From positions 248,001 through 312,000 of the forward strand of contig JADIYD010000006.1 of NCBI GenBank assembly GCA_016705475.1: 64,000 bases of DNA. The letters are read 5' to 3'. Positions within the stretch are counted from its first letter, which is position 1. Each line of letters opens with the position of its first letter. Of this stretch, positions 50,228-61,194 are shown in pieces. This DNA comes from Betaproteobacteria bacterium (lineage in GTDB: Bacteria > Pseudomonadota > Gammaproteobacteria > Burkholderiales > Rhodocyclaceae). Under the pieces are notes generated by a model. It did not search any database. It worked only from the letters and a program-made list of their open reading frames with translations, and had not been told where the DNA came from. The position numbers were made by a program, and so were the translations under genes.

Positions 50228-50974
50228 ATGAGTGAAACTCCTGTTTTTCCGATGGCCCCGACCCGGTTTACCGGCGAATGCCGCGAAGTCGATCCCGGCG
50301 CCTGTTTTGACTGGCTGCGTCAGGGATGGGCCATGTTTCTCGTCAATCCTGGTGTGTGGATTGGCTGTACCGTGCTCGTGCTGGTCATGTTGATGGCTAT
50401 ATCCATCGTGCCGCTCTTCGGCCAGATCGCGGCACATTTGCTGCTGCCCCTCTTCGGCGCCGGCATGATCAAGCTCTGCAAGCGCCTGCATGACGGTGAA
50501 GAGCCGGAAATTGCCGACCTGTTCGCCGGTTTTCGTCACAACGCCGGGCAGCTGGTGATGGTCGGCGTATTTTTCGCGATGGGTATTTTTGGCATTGCCT
50601 TTCTGGCTTTCATGCTCGTCAGCGGCGGTGTACTCGGTGGCGTGGTGACTGGCAAGGTCGCCGGCTTCGGCATTGCCCTCGGTGGCGTCATGATTGCCGG
50701 CCTGCTGGTCATGGTGCTCTCGGTACCGATCATCATGGCTACCTGGTTTGCGCCGGCGCTGGTGTTCTTCCACGACATGCAGCCGCTTGATGCGATGAAG
50801 GCTAGCTTTGCCGCCGGTGCCAAGAATTTCCTGCCGATGGCGATCTTCGGCATTTTCCTGGTGGTTGCCCTGTTCTTCGCCATGCTGCCCGTCGGCATGG
50901 GCATGCTCCTGCTCTTGCCCGTCGCTTCCGGCGCTGTCTTCGCCTCTTACCGCGACATTTTCGTGGGGAGCTGA
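50228..50974 (+). CDS. BPSS1780-family membrane protein
   Basis: The 248-residue product has a short cytosolic N-terminus with VDPGACFDWLRQGWAMFLVNP and about six hydrophobic segments, ending FASYRDIFVGS, the pattern of BPSS1780-type proteins found beside thrB and polA. Function unknown. The next gene is a paralogue that starts one base after its stop codon. Confidence 0.8.
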   Translation: MSETPVFPMAPTRFTGECREVDPGACFDWLRQGWAMFLVNPGVWIGCTVLVLVMLMAISIVPLFGQIAAHLLLPLFGAGMIKLCKRLHDGEEPEIADLFAGFRHNAGQLVMVGVFFAMGIFGIAFLAFMLVSGGVLGGVVTGKVAGFGIALGGVMIAGLLVMVLSVPIIMATWFAPALVFFHDMQPLDAMKASFAAGAKNFLPMAIFGIFLVVALFFAMLPVGMGMLLLLPVASGAVFASYRDIFVGS

Positions 50975-50975
50975 C

Positions 50976-51749
50976 ATGCGCGCCCAGACACTATCGCCCG
51001 TCGCCGGCTGGGGCTGGATTCTCACTGGCTTCGCCATCTTTCGCCGCAATCCGATCACACTCGGCATGCTGGTCCTGACCTACTGGTTCACCGTGGTCTT
51101 TCTCAATGTCCTGCCCTACGTTGGCGCGCTGCTTGCCTCGCTGGTCATTCCCGGTCTGTCAGTTGGGTTGATGCAGGCCGCACGGCAGGTTGAACGCGGG
51201 CTGCCGATCGGCGTGCAGACGCTGTTTGGCAGCATGAAGGAAAACGGTCGGACCCTGATCGCCCTGGGTGCCCTCTATCTGGCTTGCACCTTGGGGATTC
51301 TTGGCCTGTCCACACTGCTCGATGGCGGCGACATGTTCCGCTTCATGATGTCCAGTAACCGGGCCGAACGGGCGGCGCTCGAAGAAGCCGACTTCATCAC
51401 GCCGGCGCTATTCGTCATGGCATTGATGACGCCGGTCATGATGGCCTACTGGTTTGCCCCGGTGCTGGCTGCCTGGCATCGGCTGACGCTTGGCCGGGCG
51501 CTGTTCTTCAGTTTCGTTGCGTGCTGGATGAACTGGCGGGCCTTCCTGGTCTATGGTGCCGGTCTGCTGCTGGCGGCTGGCGTCATACCAGGCGTTCTCC
51601 TCGGCTTGTTGATGCTCCTCTTCCCCGATGCCGCCAATTTCATCACGGCCATCGTCACCATGCCGATGGTGCTGGTCATTGCGCCGACCATCTTCGCCAG
51701 CTTCTACGCCTGCTACCGCGACATCTTCGGTATTTCCGAAATTGTCTGA
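50976..51749 (+). CDS. BPSS1780-family membrane protein, paralogue
   Basis: The 257-residue product shares the layout of the preceding gene: N-terminal GWGWILTGFAIFRRNP, about six hydrophobic segments, the charged loop MKENGRTL, and the same terminal FYACYRDIFG. Tandem duplication is likely. ATG 50976 is preferred; the longer frame overlaps its neighbour. The stop overlaps the TTG start of nadD by eight bases. Confidence 0.78.
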   Translation: MRAQTLSPVAGWGWILTGFAIFRRNPITLGMLVLTYWFTVVFLNVLPYVGALLASLVIPGLSVGLMQAARQVERGLPIGVQTLFGSMKENGRTLIALGALYLACTLGILGLSTLLDGGDMFRFMMSSNRAERAALEEADFITPALFVMALMTPVMMAYWFAPVLAAWHRLTLGRALFFSFVACWMNWRAFLVYGAGLLLAAGVIPGVLLGLLMLLFPDAANFITAIVTMPMVLVIAPTIFASFYACYRDIFGISEIV

Positions 51750-52395
51750 GCCGCTTGGCCTCTTCGGGGGAACTTTCGACCCCGTGCATTTTGGTCATCT
51801 CCGGCTGGCCGAGGAGGCGATTGCCCATCTTGGCCTCGCAGGTGTGCGGTGGATTCCCGCTGGTCAGCCGCCGCATCGTGGCACGCCGCAGGTGACCGCG
51901 CAGCAGCGTCTGGAGATGGTGCTGCGGTCAACCGGAAATAATGCCCAATTTTCAGTCGACGCCAGCGAAGTCGAAGCGGCTGCACCGAGCTACACGGTCC
52001 ACACGCTGGAACGCCTGCGCCGTGAACTCGGTGCCGAACAGCAGCTCGTCCTGCTTGTCGGCGCCGATGCCTTTGCCGGTCTCGCCACGTGGCATCGCTG
52101 GCGCGATATTTTTGCCCTGGCGCATGTTGCCATCTCCCACCGCCCCGGTTTTCCGGTCGAAACGAGCAGTCTGCCGCATGAGCTGGCGACTGAGTTCAAT
52201 GACCGCCGCCTGACCGATGTCGGCGGGCTGAAACTGGCTCCGGCCGGGGGAATTGTCACTTTTGCCATGACCCAGCTCGCCATCTCGGCGACGCAGATCC
52301 GCAAGCTGCTGGCCAACGGCCTGTCGGCGCGCTATTTGCTGCCGGATGCCGTTCTCGACTATATTCAACTTCACCAACTCTACAAAAGTACCTGA
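51742..52395 (+). CDS. nadD: Nicotinate-nucleotide adenylyltransferase
   Basis: Adenylates nicotinate mononucleotide in NAD synthesis. The 217-residue product has GLFGGTFDPVHFGHLRLAE (HxGH ATP motif), WIPAGQPPHR, GADAFAGLATWHRW and ISATQIRKLL (ISxTxIR). TTG 51742 is used because it lies right before the family start. Residues about 60-72 (LRSTGNNAQFS) are in a dispersed-element copy. Confidence 0.94.
   Translation: MSEPLGLFGGTFDPVHFGHLRLAEEAIAHLGLAGVRWIPAGQPPHRGTPQVTAQQRLEMVLRSTGNNAQFSVDASEVEAAAPSYTVHTLERLRRELGAEQQLVLLVGADAFAGLATWHRWRDIFALAHVAISHRPGFPVETSSLPHELATEFNDRRLTDVGGLKLAPAGGIVTFAMTQLAISATQIRKLLANGLSARYLLPDAVLDYIQLHQLYKST
51921..51956 (+). repeat. Dispersed core-plus-A/T-tract element, copy 11
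   Basis: GCTGCGGTCAACCGG, AAATAA, TGCCC, AATTTTCAGTC. Inside nadD, read as RSTGNNAQFS, a frame not used by the other coding copies. Confidence 0.82.
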
Positions 52396-52760
52396 TGGAC
52401 ATCCGCAAGCTGCAAAAAATCATCGTTTCCGCCCTTGAAGACATCAAAGGCAAGGATATCGAAGTCATTAACACCTCGAAGCTGACGTCGATGTTCGATC
52501 GCATCGTCATCGCCACTGGCGATTCCAATCGTCAGGTCAAATCTCTGGCCCAGAATGTCGTGGAAAAGGTCAAGGAAGCCGGCGGCGAGGTTGTCTCGAC
52601 CGAAGGCGAAGACGGCGGCGAATGGGTGCTGGTCGATCTCGGCGACATCGTCGTGCACGTCATGCAAGCTAACGTGCGCGCCTACTACAACCTTGAAGAA
52701 CTCTGGTCGGCCACGCCGGCCCAGCGTCGCAAGGCCGTGGAGCAGGCCCGGCCGGAATGA
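52395..52760 (+). CDS. rsfS: Ribosome silencing factor RsfS
   Basis: Binds L14 of the large subunit and blocks subunit joining under starvation. The 121-residue product has the RsfS pattern ALEDIKGKDIEVINTSKL, FDRIVIATGDSNRQVKSLA, GEWVLVDLGDIVVHVM and RAYYNLEELW. The ATG overlaps the nadD stop by one base. Confidence 0.95.
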   Translation: MDIRKLQKIIVSALEDIKGKDIEVINTSKLTSMFDRIVIATGDSNRQVKSLAQNVVEKVKEAGGEVVSTEGEDGGEWVLVDLGDIVVHVMQANVRAYYNLEELWSATPAQRRKAVEQARPE

Positions 52761-53227
52761 AGCTGGCCGTACTCGCCGTCGGCCATCGTCAGCCCGGCTG
52801 GGTGAACGATGGTTGTGCCGAGTACCTCAAACGCATGCCGCGCGAACTGCCGGCCAGCGTTAGCGAAATCAAGCCCGAACCGCGCGGTTCGAAAACCCGC
52901 GAACAACTGCTGGCCGCCGAAAAGGGCCGCATCCGCGACGCCCTGCCGGGCAGTTGCCGGATCGTCGTGCTCGATGAAAAGGGCGAGGACCTGACCACGC
53001 TCAAGCTGGCCAAGCGGCTTGAGGTGTGGATGCAGGACGGTCGAGATGTAGCGCTGCTCATCGGCGGGGCAGACGGGCTCGATGAAGAATTCAAGCAAAA
53101 GGCCGACGACAAGCTGCGCCTGTCCAGCCTGACGCTGCCGCATGGCATGGCGCGTCTGATATTGTGCGAGCAGTTGTATCGTGCCGTCAGCGTTCTCAAA
53201 AACCATCCATACCACCGGGAGGGATGA
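52757..53227 (+). CDS. rlmH: 23S rRNA pseudouridine-1915 N3-methyltransferase RlmH
   Basis: SPOUT methyltransferase acting on helix 69 of 23S rRNA in the 70S ribosome. The 156-residue product has YLKRMPRELPASVSEIKPE, CRIVVLDEKGEDLTT, ALLIGGADGLDEEFK (knot loop) and the C-terminal LYRAVSVLKNHPYHREG. It overlaps rsfS by four bases. Confidence 0.96.
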   Translation: MKLAVLAVGHRQPGWVNDGCAEYLKRMPRELPASVSEIKPEPRGSKTREQLLAAEKGRIRDALPGSCRIVVLDEKGEDLTTLKLAKRLEVWMQDGRDVALLIGGADGLDEEFKQKADDKLRLSSLTLPHGMARLILCEQLYRAVSVLKNHPYHREG

Positions 53228-53832
53228 TGCGTCTCTACCTCGCCTCGCGCAGTCCGCGCCGCCGTGAGTTGCTGCACCAGATCGGCATCGACTTCGATAC
53301 CGTGGTCTTTCGCGATGGCCTGCGCGCCGATAGCGAAACCGACGAAACGCCGCTGCCGGGAGAGACACCCATTGCTTATGTCGAGCGCGTGGCACGGGCC
53401 AAGGCGATGCATGGCCTAAAGATTGTCGTGGAGCGCCGCCTGCCGATGCGCCCCGTACTCTCGGCCGATACGACGCTGGAACTTGATGGCGACATCATCG
53501 GCAAGCCGGTCGATATTGCCGATGCGGCGGCCATCCTGCGTCGCCTGTCGGGACGGACGCATCGCGTGCTGACGGGGGTTGCAGTCGATCACCAGGGGCG
53601 TACCGAATATCTCCTGTCGACCAGTGAAGTCCGCTTCCGCCATATCGACGACGAAGAAATCCGTCACTACGTGATGAGTGGCGAACCGATGGACAAGGCG
53701 GGCGCCTACGGCATTCAGGGACGCGCCGGCATGTTCGTCGAACACCTTTCCGGCAGCTACACCGGGGTCATGGGCCTGCCGGTATGCGAAACCGGCGAAT
53801 TGCTCAAGCGTCTGGGCTTCCGCCCGATTTAA
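53227..53832 (+). CDS. maf: Maf-family nucleoside triphosphate pyrophosphatase
   Basis: Hydrolyses non-canonical or dTTP/UTP-type nucleotides. The 201-residue product starts MRLYLASRSPRRRELLHQIG and has VLSADTTLELDGDIIGKP and KAGAYGIQGRAGMFVEHLSG. ATG 53227 is chosen over the adjacent ATG 53224 because the GGGAGG ribosome binding site (53217-53222) needs spacing. YhdE or YceF subfamily not resolved. Ends the nadD-rsfS-rlmH-maf unit. Confidence 0.93.
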   Translation: MRLYLASRSPRRRELLHQIGIDFDTVVFRDGLRADSETDETPLPGETPIAYVERVARAKAMHGLKIVVERRLPMRPVLSADTTLELDGDIIGKPVDIADAAAILRRLSGRTHRVLTGVAVDHQGRTEYLLSTSEVRFRHIDDEEIRHYVMSGEPMDKAGAYGIQGRAGMFVEHLSGSYTGVMGLPVCETGELLKRLGFRPI

Positions 53833-53863
53833 TCGCCCCAATTGCGGCGACCAGCCGCACTGT

Positions 53864-54928
53864 TCATTCGCTGACTTGAACGCCAGCGTGCTCGATGATC
53901 GCCTTGGCCGCCTGCGCAATCCCGCCTGCCTTTGGCGCGGGAGGAGGCGTCTGGTTCAGAATGCAATCAATGGCAGCAGCGAGCCGGCCGCTCAGCAGCT
54001 TTTCCTCCTCGATTTCAACGCATCGGCTGTTGCTGATCAACCATTCGATCAGGCAGTCCTGCTCTGGCCAGTTCTTGCGTCGCTGGTAGATGACCGGCGT
54101 ACCGTTGCAGGCGGCTTCCGTGAAGGTGCCGTAGCCCGGCTTGGTGATGACTGCATCAACCGAGCAAAGCAGGTCGGTAAAGCTCAGGCCAAAGGATTCG
54201 CTGGCGATGGCGTCAGGGTGGCGGCAGTTCCACTCACCGGGCACCAGCCAGCGCACGTCGGGCAGGCGCGGCCAGTTTTCAACGGGCAGGCGATGGGCGA
54301 TGCCGCCCATGGCGATCAGGATTGCTTTGTCGTCGTTCAGCCCGAGGTCGTTCCGGGTGCCGGTGGCGGCAATCGGGCCGACTGGCTGGATGTTCCCGAG
54401 CGCCTCCATCCGCATGCCCGGCGTGACGCGCACGAAGGCCTGCGCCGAGCGGTAGGCGGTGAGCATCTCGGCATGGATGGGGGTGGCCCAGGGCTGGTCG
54501 GCGAAATAGTGGTCGAACAGGTCGGCCCAGTTCAGCGAGCAAAGGCTGAGGGCTGGAATGCCAGCGGCCGCAGCGCCGGCTAGCGGCAGATAGCTGACGT
54601 TACTGAGGACGAGGTCAGGTTTAAGGTTGTCCAGAAAGCGGGCTTCGTCGGCGACGCGGGCCGGCCAGTTGGCATGGGCTTGACGATAGGTTGCGGCGCT
54701 GGCGGCGAAGTTGATACTGGTGGCGTCGATCATGACGTAGCCAAAGTCTGTCGCTTGCGGGATCAGCGTATAGGGCGCCTTGATCCTTTGCTGCAACTTG
54801 GCGGCGGGTAGCGAACTGCGGATCGTCAGCCGGAAATCCGGGATGATTTCGGAGACGGCGTTGAGCACCGGCGCCGTGATGGCGAGATGGCCGAAGCCGT
54901 GGCTGGAAATGTCGACAAACAGGTGCAT
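53864..54928 (-). CDS. GT-B-fold glycosyltransferase-like protein
   Basis: The 354-residue product has the two-lobed GT-B/MurG-like arrangement: FVDISSHGFGHLAITAPVL (N-terminal loop), PDLVLSNVSYLPLAGAAAAG, ILIAMGGIAHRLPVENWPRL and the donor-site-like DAVITKPGYGTFTEAACNG. No signal peptide or membrane segment. Substrate is unknown; neighbours give no hint. It converges with maf. Confidence 0.8.
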   Translation of the reverse strand: MHLFVDISSHGFGHLAITAPVLNAVSEIIPDFRLTIRSSLPAAKLQQRIKAPYTLIPQATDFGYVMIDATSINFAASAATYRQAHANWPARVADEARFLDNLKPDLVLSNVSYLPLAGAAAAGIPALSLCSLNWADLFDHYFADQPWATPIHAEMLTAYRSAQAFVRVTPGMRMEALGNIQPVGPIAATGTRNDLGLNDDKAILIAMGGIAHRLPVENWPRLPDVRWLVPGEWNCRHPDAIASESFGLSFTDLLCSVDAVITKPGYGTFTEAACNGTPVIYQRRKNWPEQDCLIEWLISNSRCVEIEEEKLLSGRLAAAIDCILNQTPPPAPKAGGIAQAAKAIIEHAGVQVSE

Positions 54929-54958
54929 GGGGGCTGCTTAAATTGGTTGCCGGGCAAT

Positions 54959-54994
54959 GCCGCGGTCAACCGGAAAATTTGGCCGAAATTGATT
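54959..54994 (+). repeat. Dispersed core-plus-A/T-tract element, copy 12 (intergenic)
   Basis: GCCGCGGTCAACCGG, AAAATTT, GGCCG, AAATTGATTTA. Lies in the 114-base gap between the glycosyltransferase gene and the enoyl-CoA hydratase gene. Confidence 0.85.
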
Positions 54995-55042
54995 TATCCG
55001 GACGCTTTTACGCAGCGCCCGGATTCGGCGAAAAGCCGTGGC

Positions 55043-55816
55043 TCAGCGATTCTTGAAAGCGGGTTTACGCTTCTCGACAAAGGCCGCCATACCTTCCTTC
55101 TGGTCTTCGAGGGCGAAGGACGAATGGAAGACGCGGCGCTCGAAGAGCAGGCCTTCGTTGAGCGAGGATTCGAAAGCGCGATTGACCGATTCCTTGATCA
55201 TCATGACCACGGGCAGCGAGAAGCCGGCAATGGTGGCAGCGGCCTTCAGGGTTTCGTCGAGCAGTTGCTCAGCCGGGATAATGCGGGCGACGAGGCCGGA
55301 TTTTTCGGCTTCGGCAGCATCCATCATCCGTCCGGTCAGGCACATGTCCATCGCCTTGGCCTTGCCGACGGCGCGCGGCAGGCGTTGTGTGCCGCCGGCA
55401 CCGGGCAGGGTGCCGAGCTTGATTTCCGGCTGGCCGAACTTGGCGGTGTCGGCGGCAAAGATCATGTCGCACATCATCGCCATCTCGCAGCCCCCGCCCA
55501 GCGCAAAGCCTGCTACCGCCGCAATGACCGGTTTGCGCGTCGTCTTGATGCGCTCCCAGTTGCGGGTGATGAAGTCCGTCTTGTAAGCGTGCATGTAATC
55601 GAAATCCTTCATGAAGCCGATATCGGCTCCCGCGGCGAAGGCTTTTTCGTTGCCGGTGATGACGATGCAGCCAATGTTCTCATCGGCTTCGAAGATGTCG
55701 ATCGCGGCGCCGATGCCGTCGACGACGTCGTTGTTCAGGGCGTTCATCGCTTCCGGCCGGTTGATGCGGATGAGGCCGACTTTGCCGATGGTTTCAGTGA
55801 GGACTACTTGGGTCAT
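55043..55816 (-). CDS. Enoyl-CoA hydratase/isomerase
   Basis: Crotonase-family enzyme of fatty acid or acyl-CoA degradation. The 257-residue product has the oxyanion region KAFAAGADIGFM and the two catalytic-glutamate motifs AGFALGGGCEMAMMCD and KFGQPEIKLGTLPGAGGTQR, so hydratase activity is likely. The acetoacetyl-CoA synthetase gene nearby fits short-chain acyl-CoA metabolism. Confidence 0.92.
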   Translation of the reverse strand: MTQVVLTETIGKVGLIRINRPEAMNALNNDVVDGIGAAIDIFEADENIGCIVITGNEKAFAAGADIGFMKDFDYMHAYKTDFITRNWERIKTTRKPVIAAVAGFALGGGCEMAMMCDMIFAADTAKFGQPEIKLGTLPGAGGTQRLPRAVGKAKAMDMCLTGRMMDAAEAEKSGLVARIIPAEQLLDETLKAAATIAGFSLPVVMMIKESVNRAFESSLNEGLLFERRVFHSSFALEDQKEGMAAFVEKRKPAFKNR

Positions 55817-55836
55817 GTGGGTTCTCCGGAAAAGAT

Positions 55837-56598
55837 TCAGTGGGTCAACGCAATCCAGGCCATGCCAAGCCGTTCGTGCAGCGCGTAATAGGAGATTTGC
55901 AGGGCTTTCGGTTGCGGCAGGAAATCGGTCAGCAGCCAGTCGAAAGTGGCGTGGCTGAAAAAGGCGGTGGGGGCTGGGATGACTTCCAGCCCGGCGCGCT
56001 CGAACAGCAGTTTGGCGCGCGGCATGTGAAAGGCGTGGGTGACGAGGACGATGCGCCGGACGCCGGCGGCTTTCAGGATGGGCGCCGACAGCGCGGCGTT
56101 GCCGGCGGTGTCGAGCGATCCCGCTTCCAGCCAGCGAACCTCGACACCAAATTCGTTGCGCAGGATGCCGGCCATGATGTCGGCTTCGGAAGCCTCGGTG
56201 TCCGGCAGTTTGCCGCCGGTGACCAGAGCCGGCAGGTCGTAGCGCCGGGCCAGCGTGGCGCCATAGCGCGTGCGGATCAGGGTGCGTTCGTTGGCTGTAT
56301 CGCTGCCGTACTCCATGGCGTCGGTCGCCACGCCGCTACCGAGGATGACGATGGCGCCGGCCTCGGGCCTAGGTGCGTCCGGCGCGATGGCCGCCGACTG
56401 GTTTTCGAGCGGCGCGATCAGCAGGCCGGCGACGGCCGGCACGCACTGGGCGATCGTCAGCACGGTGGCCGCCACAGCCAGCCCGAAAGCCCAGCGCCGG
56501 CGCCGGAAAAGGCCGGCCACGCAGAGCAGCGCCAGCCCATTGCCGGGCGGCAGAAGCAGCGTGCTGATCAGGATTTTCAAGGTCCAGGCGAAGGTCAT
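55837..56598 (-). CDS. YdcF/ElyC-type DUF218 membrane protein
   Basis: The 253-residue product has two N-terminal hydrophobic segments and a DUF218 domain: AIVILGSGVATDAMEYG, NERTLIRTRYGATLARRY, LPALVTGGKLPDTEASEADI, VTHAFHMPRAKLLFERAG. E. coli relatives act in envelope biogenesis at undecaprenyl-linked steps. It starts 20 bases upstream of the enoyl-CoA hydratase gene. Confidence 0.86.
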   Translation of the reverse strand: MTFAWTLKILISTLLLPPGNGLALLCVAGLFRRRRWAFGLAVAATVLTIAQCVPAVAGLLIAPLENQSAAIAPDAPRPEAGAIVILGSGVATDAMEYGSDTANERTLIRTRYGATLARRYDLPALVTGGKLPDTEASEADIMAGILRNEFGVEVRWLEAGSLDTAGNAALSAPILKAAGVRRIVLVTHAFHMPRAKLLFERAGLEVIPAPTAFFSHATFDWLLTDFLPQPKALQISYYALHERLGMAWIALTH

Positions 56599-56752
56599 GC
56601 GTGGCGGTGGGTGGAGGGTTCAGGGCGTCGAGTTTGTCCGTGTCATGGGCCGGCGTCAATCAGGGCGGTGAAGTGTCCGGTCGATGACAGTTGCCGGCGG
56701 ACAAATCCTGCTATCTTTGCGGCTCAAAACAGAACAAAACTCAGGAGACAAG

Positions 56753-58707
<1,955 letters not shown>

Positions 58708-58711
<4 letters not shown>

Positions 58712-59820
58712 ACGCGGCCCAGCATGGCGCGGCGGGCCAGTCGTCCGGCGCGCTGCGTCACTTGCAGCATGCTGGCCGATAGTCCGCTGATCGCAGTCGT
58801 GATGCGTCGGCTGGCTTCCGGGCTCTCGATCCAGCGGTAGAACAGCGTTGCTGCGGCGATGCTGGCAGCCCACGCCAGAACTAGGCCGATCATTGCCGAT
58901 GCGGTCGAGCTCAGACCAAGTCGGGCGTAGAGTCCGTTGGCCAGCAGCAATACGGGGAAGTGCACCAGGAAAATCGAATACGAGATCTGGCCGAGGAAGG
59001 CCAGCGGGCGGGCGTTCGGCCATTGTTCGAGCACGCCGGTGCGGCGGCCGAAGCCGAGGAGCAGGGCGACCGCCAGAGCCAGTGCAATACGCAGGCGGAA
59101 ATCGATGATCAGCGCGGCGATGGCGATGGTGGCAATGACGCCGAGCCAGGCCGCCAGCTGCCGGCGGTCCGATGCCCACCAGGCGGCGGCACCCAGGCCA
59201 TATGAGCCGAAGAAGTAGATGGCCCAGTTATCCCAGCTGGCGTCGCGGTTGAACCAGAACAGCGAGGCAGCGGTGACGGCGAGAACGAGCGCCGGGGCGA
59301 CGATGTTGCGGCGACCGGCCCAGAGCAGGATGGCCATGAGCGCGAAGAGCTGGAAATCGATGGCGATGTACCAGACGCCAGCTGAAAGCGCGTCGTAACC
59401 GAGCACGCCGTGCAGCAGGAAGGCGTGGGCCAGCCATTGCGCCACGGTGGCGCGGTCGGGAATTGCCTCGTCGTCCATCCAGTGGTCGGCGATGGCGGCG
59501 GCCATGATGGCCAGGCCGATGGCGGCGAGATAGGGCACAGCAAGCCGCAGGTAGCGTTTCCAGATCAGCGGCAGCGGCGAAACGCGCAGTGCCTGTCCTT
59601 CGGCCGACAGGCCACGCGCGGCGAGGAAGCCGGCGATGACAAGGAAGACCTGGACGGCCATGCGGCCATATTCAAAAAACCAGCCGAACAGCCCGGGCAG
59701 GGCGGCGCGCGCGGCCTCGGCGAGGGGGCCGTAGGAGGAATAATGGTTGAGCAGAACGAGCAAGGCCGCGATCGCCTTGAGGGCATCGATCAGTGGCATG
59801 CGGTTGGAAATAGTGCTCAT
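58708..59820 (-). CDS. Acyltransferase family 3 membrane protein
   Basis: The 370-residue product has about ten hydrophobic segments and the family motifs PLIDALKAIAALLVLLNHYS (His), MAVQVFLVIAGFLAARGL and LAFLGQISYSIFLVHFPVLL. Such enzymes O-acylate cell-surface glycans. ATG 59820 is chosen; the longer frame has no support. The stop overlaps the convergent acetoacetyl-CoA synthetase stop by four bases. Confidence 0.88.
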
Positions 59821-59887
59821 GAGCTTGAGTCTACACTGTTTGTTGCAGTGCACCAAATTATTGATCGGCTTGTTTTGTAAGGATTAG

Positions 59888-61159
59888 TTAAACAAAACGC
59901 GCGACGAAGGAATTGGTGTACAAGGCGGGCAAATCAATCCACACACGATGGCCGCTGCCGGGGGCGACGGTGACCGGTTCGCCCTTATTGTTTTCCATGC
60001 GGGTCAGCGTAATGACGTGGTTGCCGGACGGATGGACACATTCCAGCCGGTCGCCAACCGAAAAGCGGTTCTTGACCTCGATTTCCATGAGGCCGCGGGC
60101 GGTGTCGAAGGCGACGGCATCGCCGACGTACAGGCTTCGATCAGATTCCGAGCTGCCGCGCAGGTAGTTCTGGTAATCGGCGTCGTGGTGGCGCTGCAGG
60201 AAACCGTCGGTGTAGCCGCGATTGGCCAGTCCTTCGAGTTCGCGGAGCAGGGCCGGGTCGAGGGGTTTGCCGGCGACAGCATCGTCGATCGCCTGGCGGT
60301 AGGCCTGCGAGGTGCGCGCGACGTAGTACGGACTCTTGGTGCGGCCTTCGATCTTGAGCGAGTCGATGCCGATCTCGACCAGGCGATGGACGTGCTCGAT
60401 GGCGCGCAAATCCTTGGAGTTCAGGATGTAGGTGCCATGCTCGTCTTCTTCGATGGGCATGAGTTCGCCGGGGCGCTGCTTTTCTTCGAGCAGGATTTCC
60501 TGTTCGTTTTTGTGCAATTTTGCCGGTTGACCGTCGGAGGTGCTGACCTTGTAGTCCCAGCGACAGGAATTGGTGCAGGTGCCCTGGTTCGGGTCGCGGT
60601 GATTAAAGTAGCCGGAGAGCAGGCAGCGACCGGAGTAGGCGATGCACAGCGCGCCGTGGACGAAGACTTCGAGCTCGATGTCCGGACAGCGTTGGCGGAT
60701 TTCGGCGACTTCGTCGAGCGACAGTTCGCGCGACAGGATGATGCGCTGGACGCCCATCTTCTGCCAGAAACGAACCGATGCCCAATTCACCGTATTGGCC
60801 TGAACCGAGAGGTGGATGACCTGTTCCGGCCAGGTTTCGCGCACCATGTCGATGAGCCCGGGGTCGGACATGATCAGCGCGTCCGGCTTGAGGGCGACGA
60901 CCGGGGCCATGTCGGAAAGATAGGTCGGCAGCTTGGCGTTGTGCGGAATGATGTTGCTGACGACAAAAAATTGCTTGCCGCGGGCATGCGCCTCGCTGAT
61001 GCCGTCGCCCAGTTTTTCAATGCTGCCGAACTCGTTATTGCGCACGCGCAGGCTGTAGCGCGGCTGGCCGGCATAGATGGCGTCGGCGCCAAAATCGAAG
61101 GCGGTGCGCATCATGTCGAGCGAGCCGGCGGGGGCGAGGAGTTCAGGGGCTTTGGGCAT
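59888..61159 (-). CDS. trhP: tRNA hydroxylation protein TrhP (U32 peptidase family, YegQ-like)
   Basis: Needed for prephenate-dependent formation of 5-hydroxyuridine at tRNA position 34. The 423-residue product starts PKAPELLAPAGSLDMMRTAF and has the cysteine motif HGALCIAYSGRCLLSGYF, GTCTNSCRWDYKVS, KIEGRTKSPYYVA and the C-terminal beta-domain. It is the third U32-family gene in the window, besides ubiU and ubiV. TSDGQPAKLHKNEQE in the loop after the cluster lies in a dispersed-element copy. Confidence 0.92.
   Translation of the reverse strand: MPKAPELLAPAGSLDMMRTAFDFGADAIYAGQPRYSLRVRNNEFGSIEKLGDGISEAHARGKQFFVVSNIIPHNAKLPTYLSDMAPVVALKPDALIMSDPGLIDMVRETWPEQVIHLSVQANTVNWASVRFWQKMGVQRIILSRELSLDEVAEIRQRCPDIELEVFVHGALCIAYSGRCLLSGYFNHRDPNQGTCTNSCRWDYKVSTSDGQPAKLHKNEQEILLEEKQRPGELMPIEEDEHGTYILNSKDLRAIEHVHRLVEIGIDSLKIEGRTKSPYYVARTSQAYRQAIDDAVAGKPLDPALLRELEGLANRGYTDGFLQRHHDADYQNYLRGSSESDRSLYVGDAVAFDTARGLMEIEVKNRFSVGDRLECVHPSGNHVITLTRMENNKGEPVTVAPGSGHRVWIDLPALYTNSFVARFV
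60502..60538 (-). repeat. Dispersed core-plus-A/T-tract element, copy 14
   Basis: Minus strand: TCCGACGGTCAACCGG, CAAAATT, GCAC, AAAAACGAA. Inside trhP, read as DGQPAKLHKNE. Confidence 0.7.
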
Positions 61160-61194
61160 AGTAGAATGCAGCGAAACCGCGCATTGTAGAGACT

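Noticed and set aside
59948..61189. Plus-strand open frame (413 codons) opposite trhP
   Set aside because: Shadow of trhP; composition rich in Gly, Val, Asp, Ala and no family similarity.
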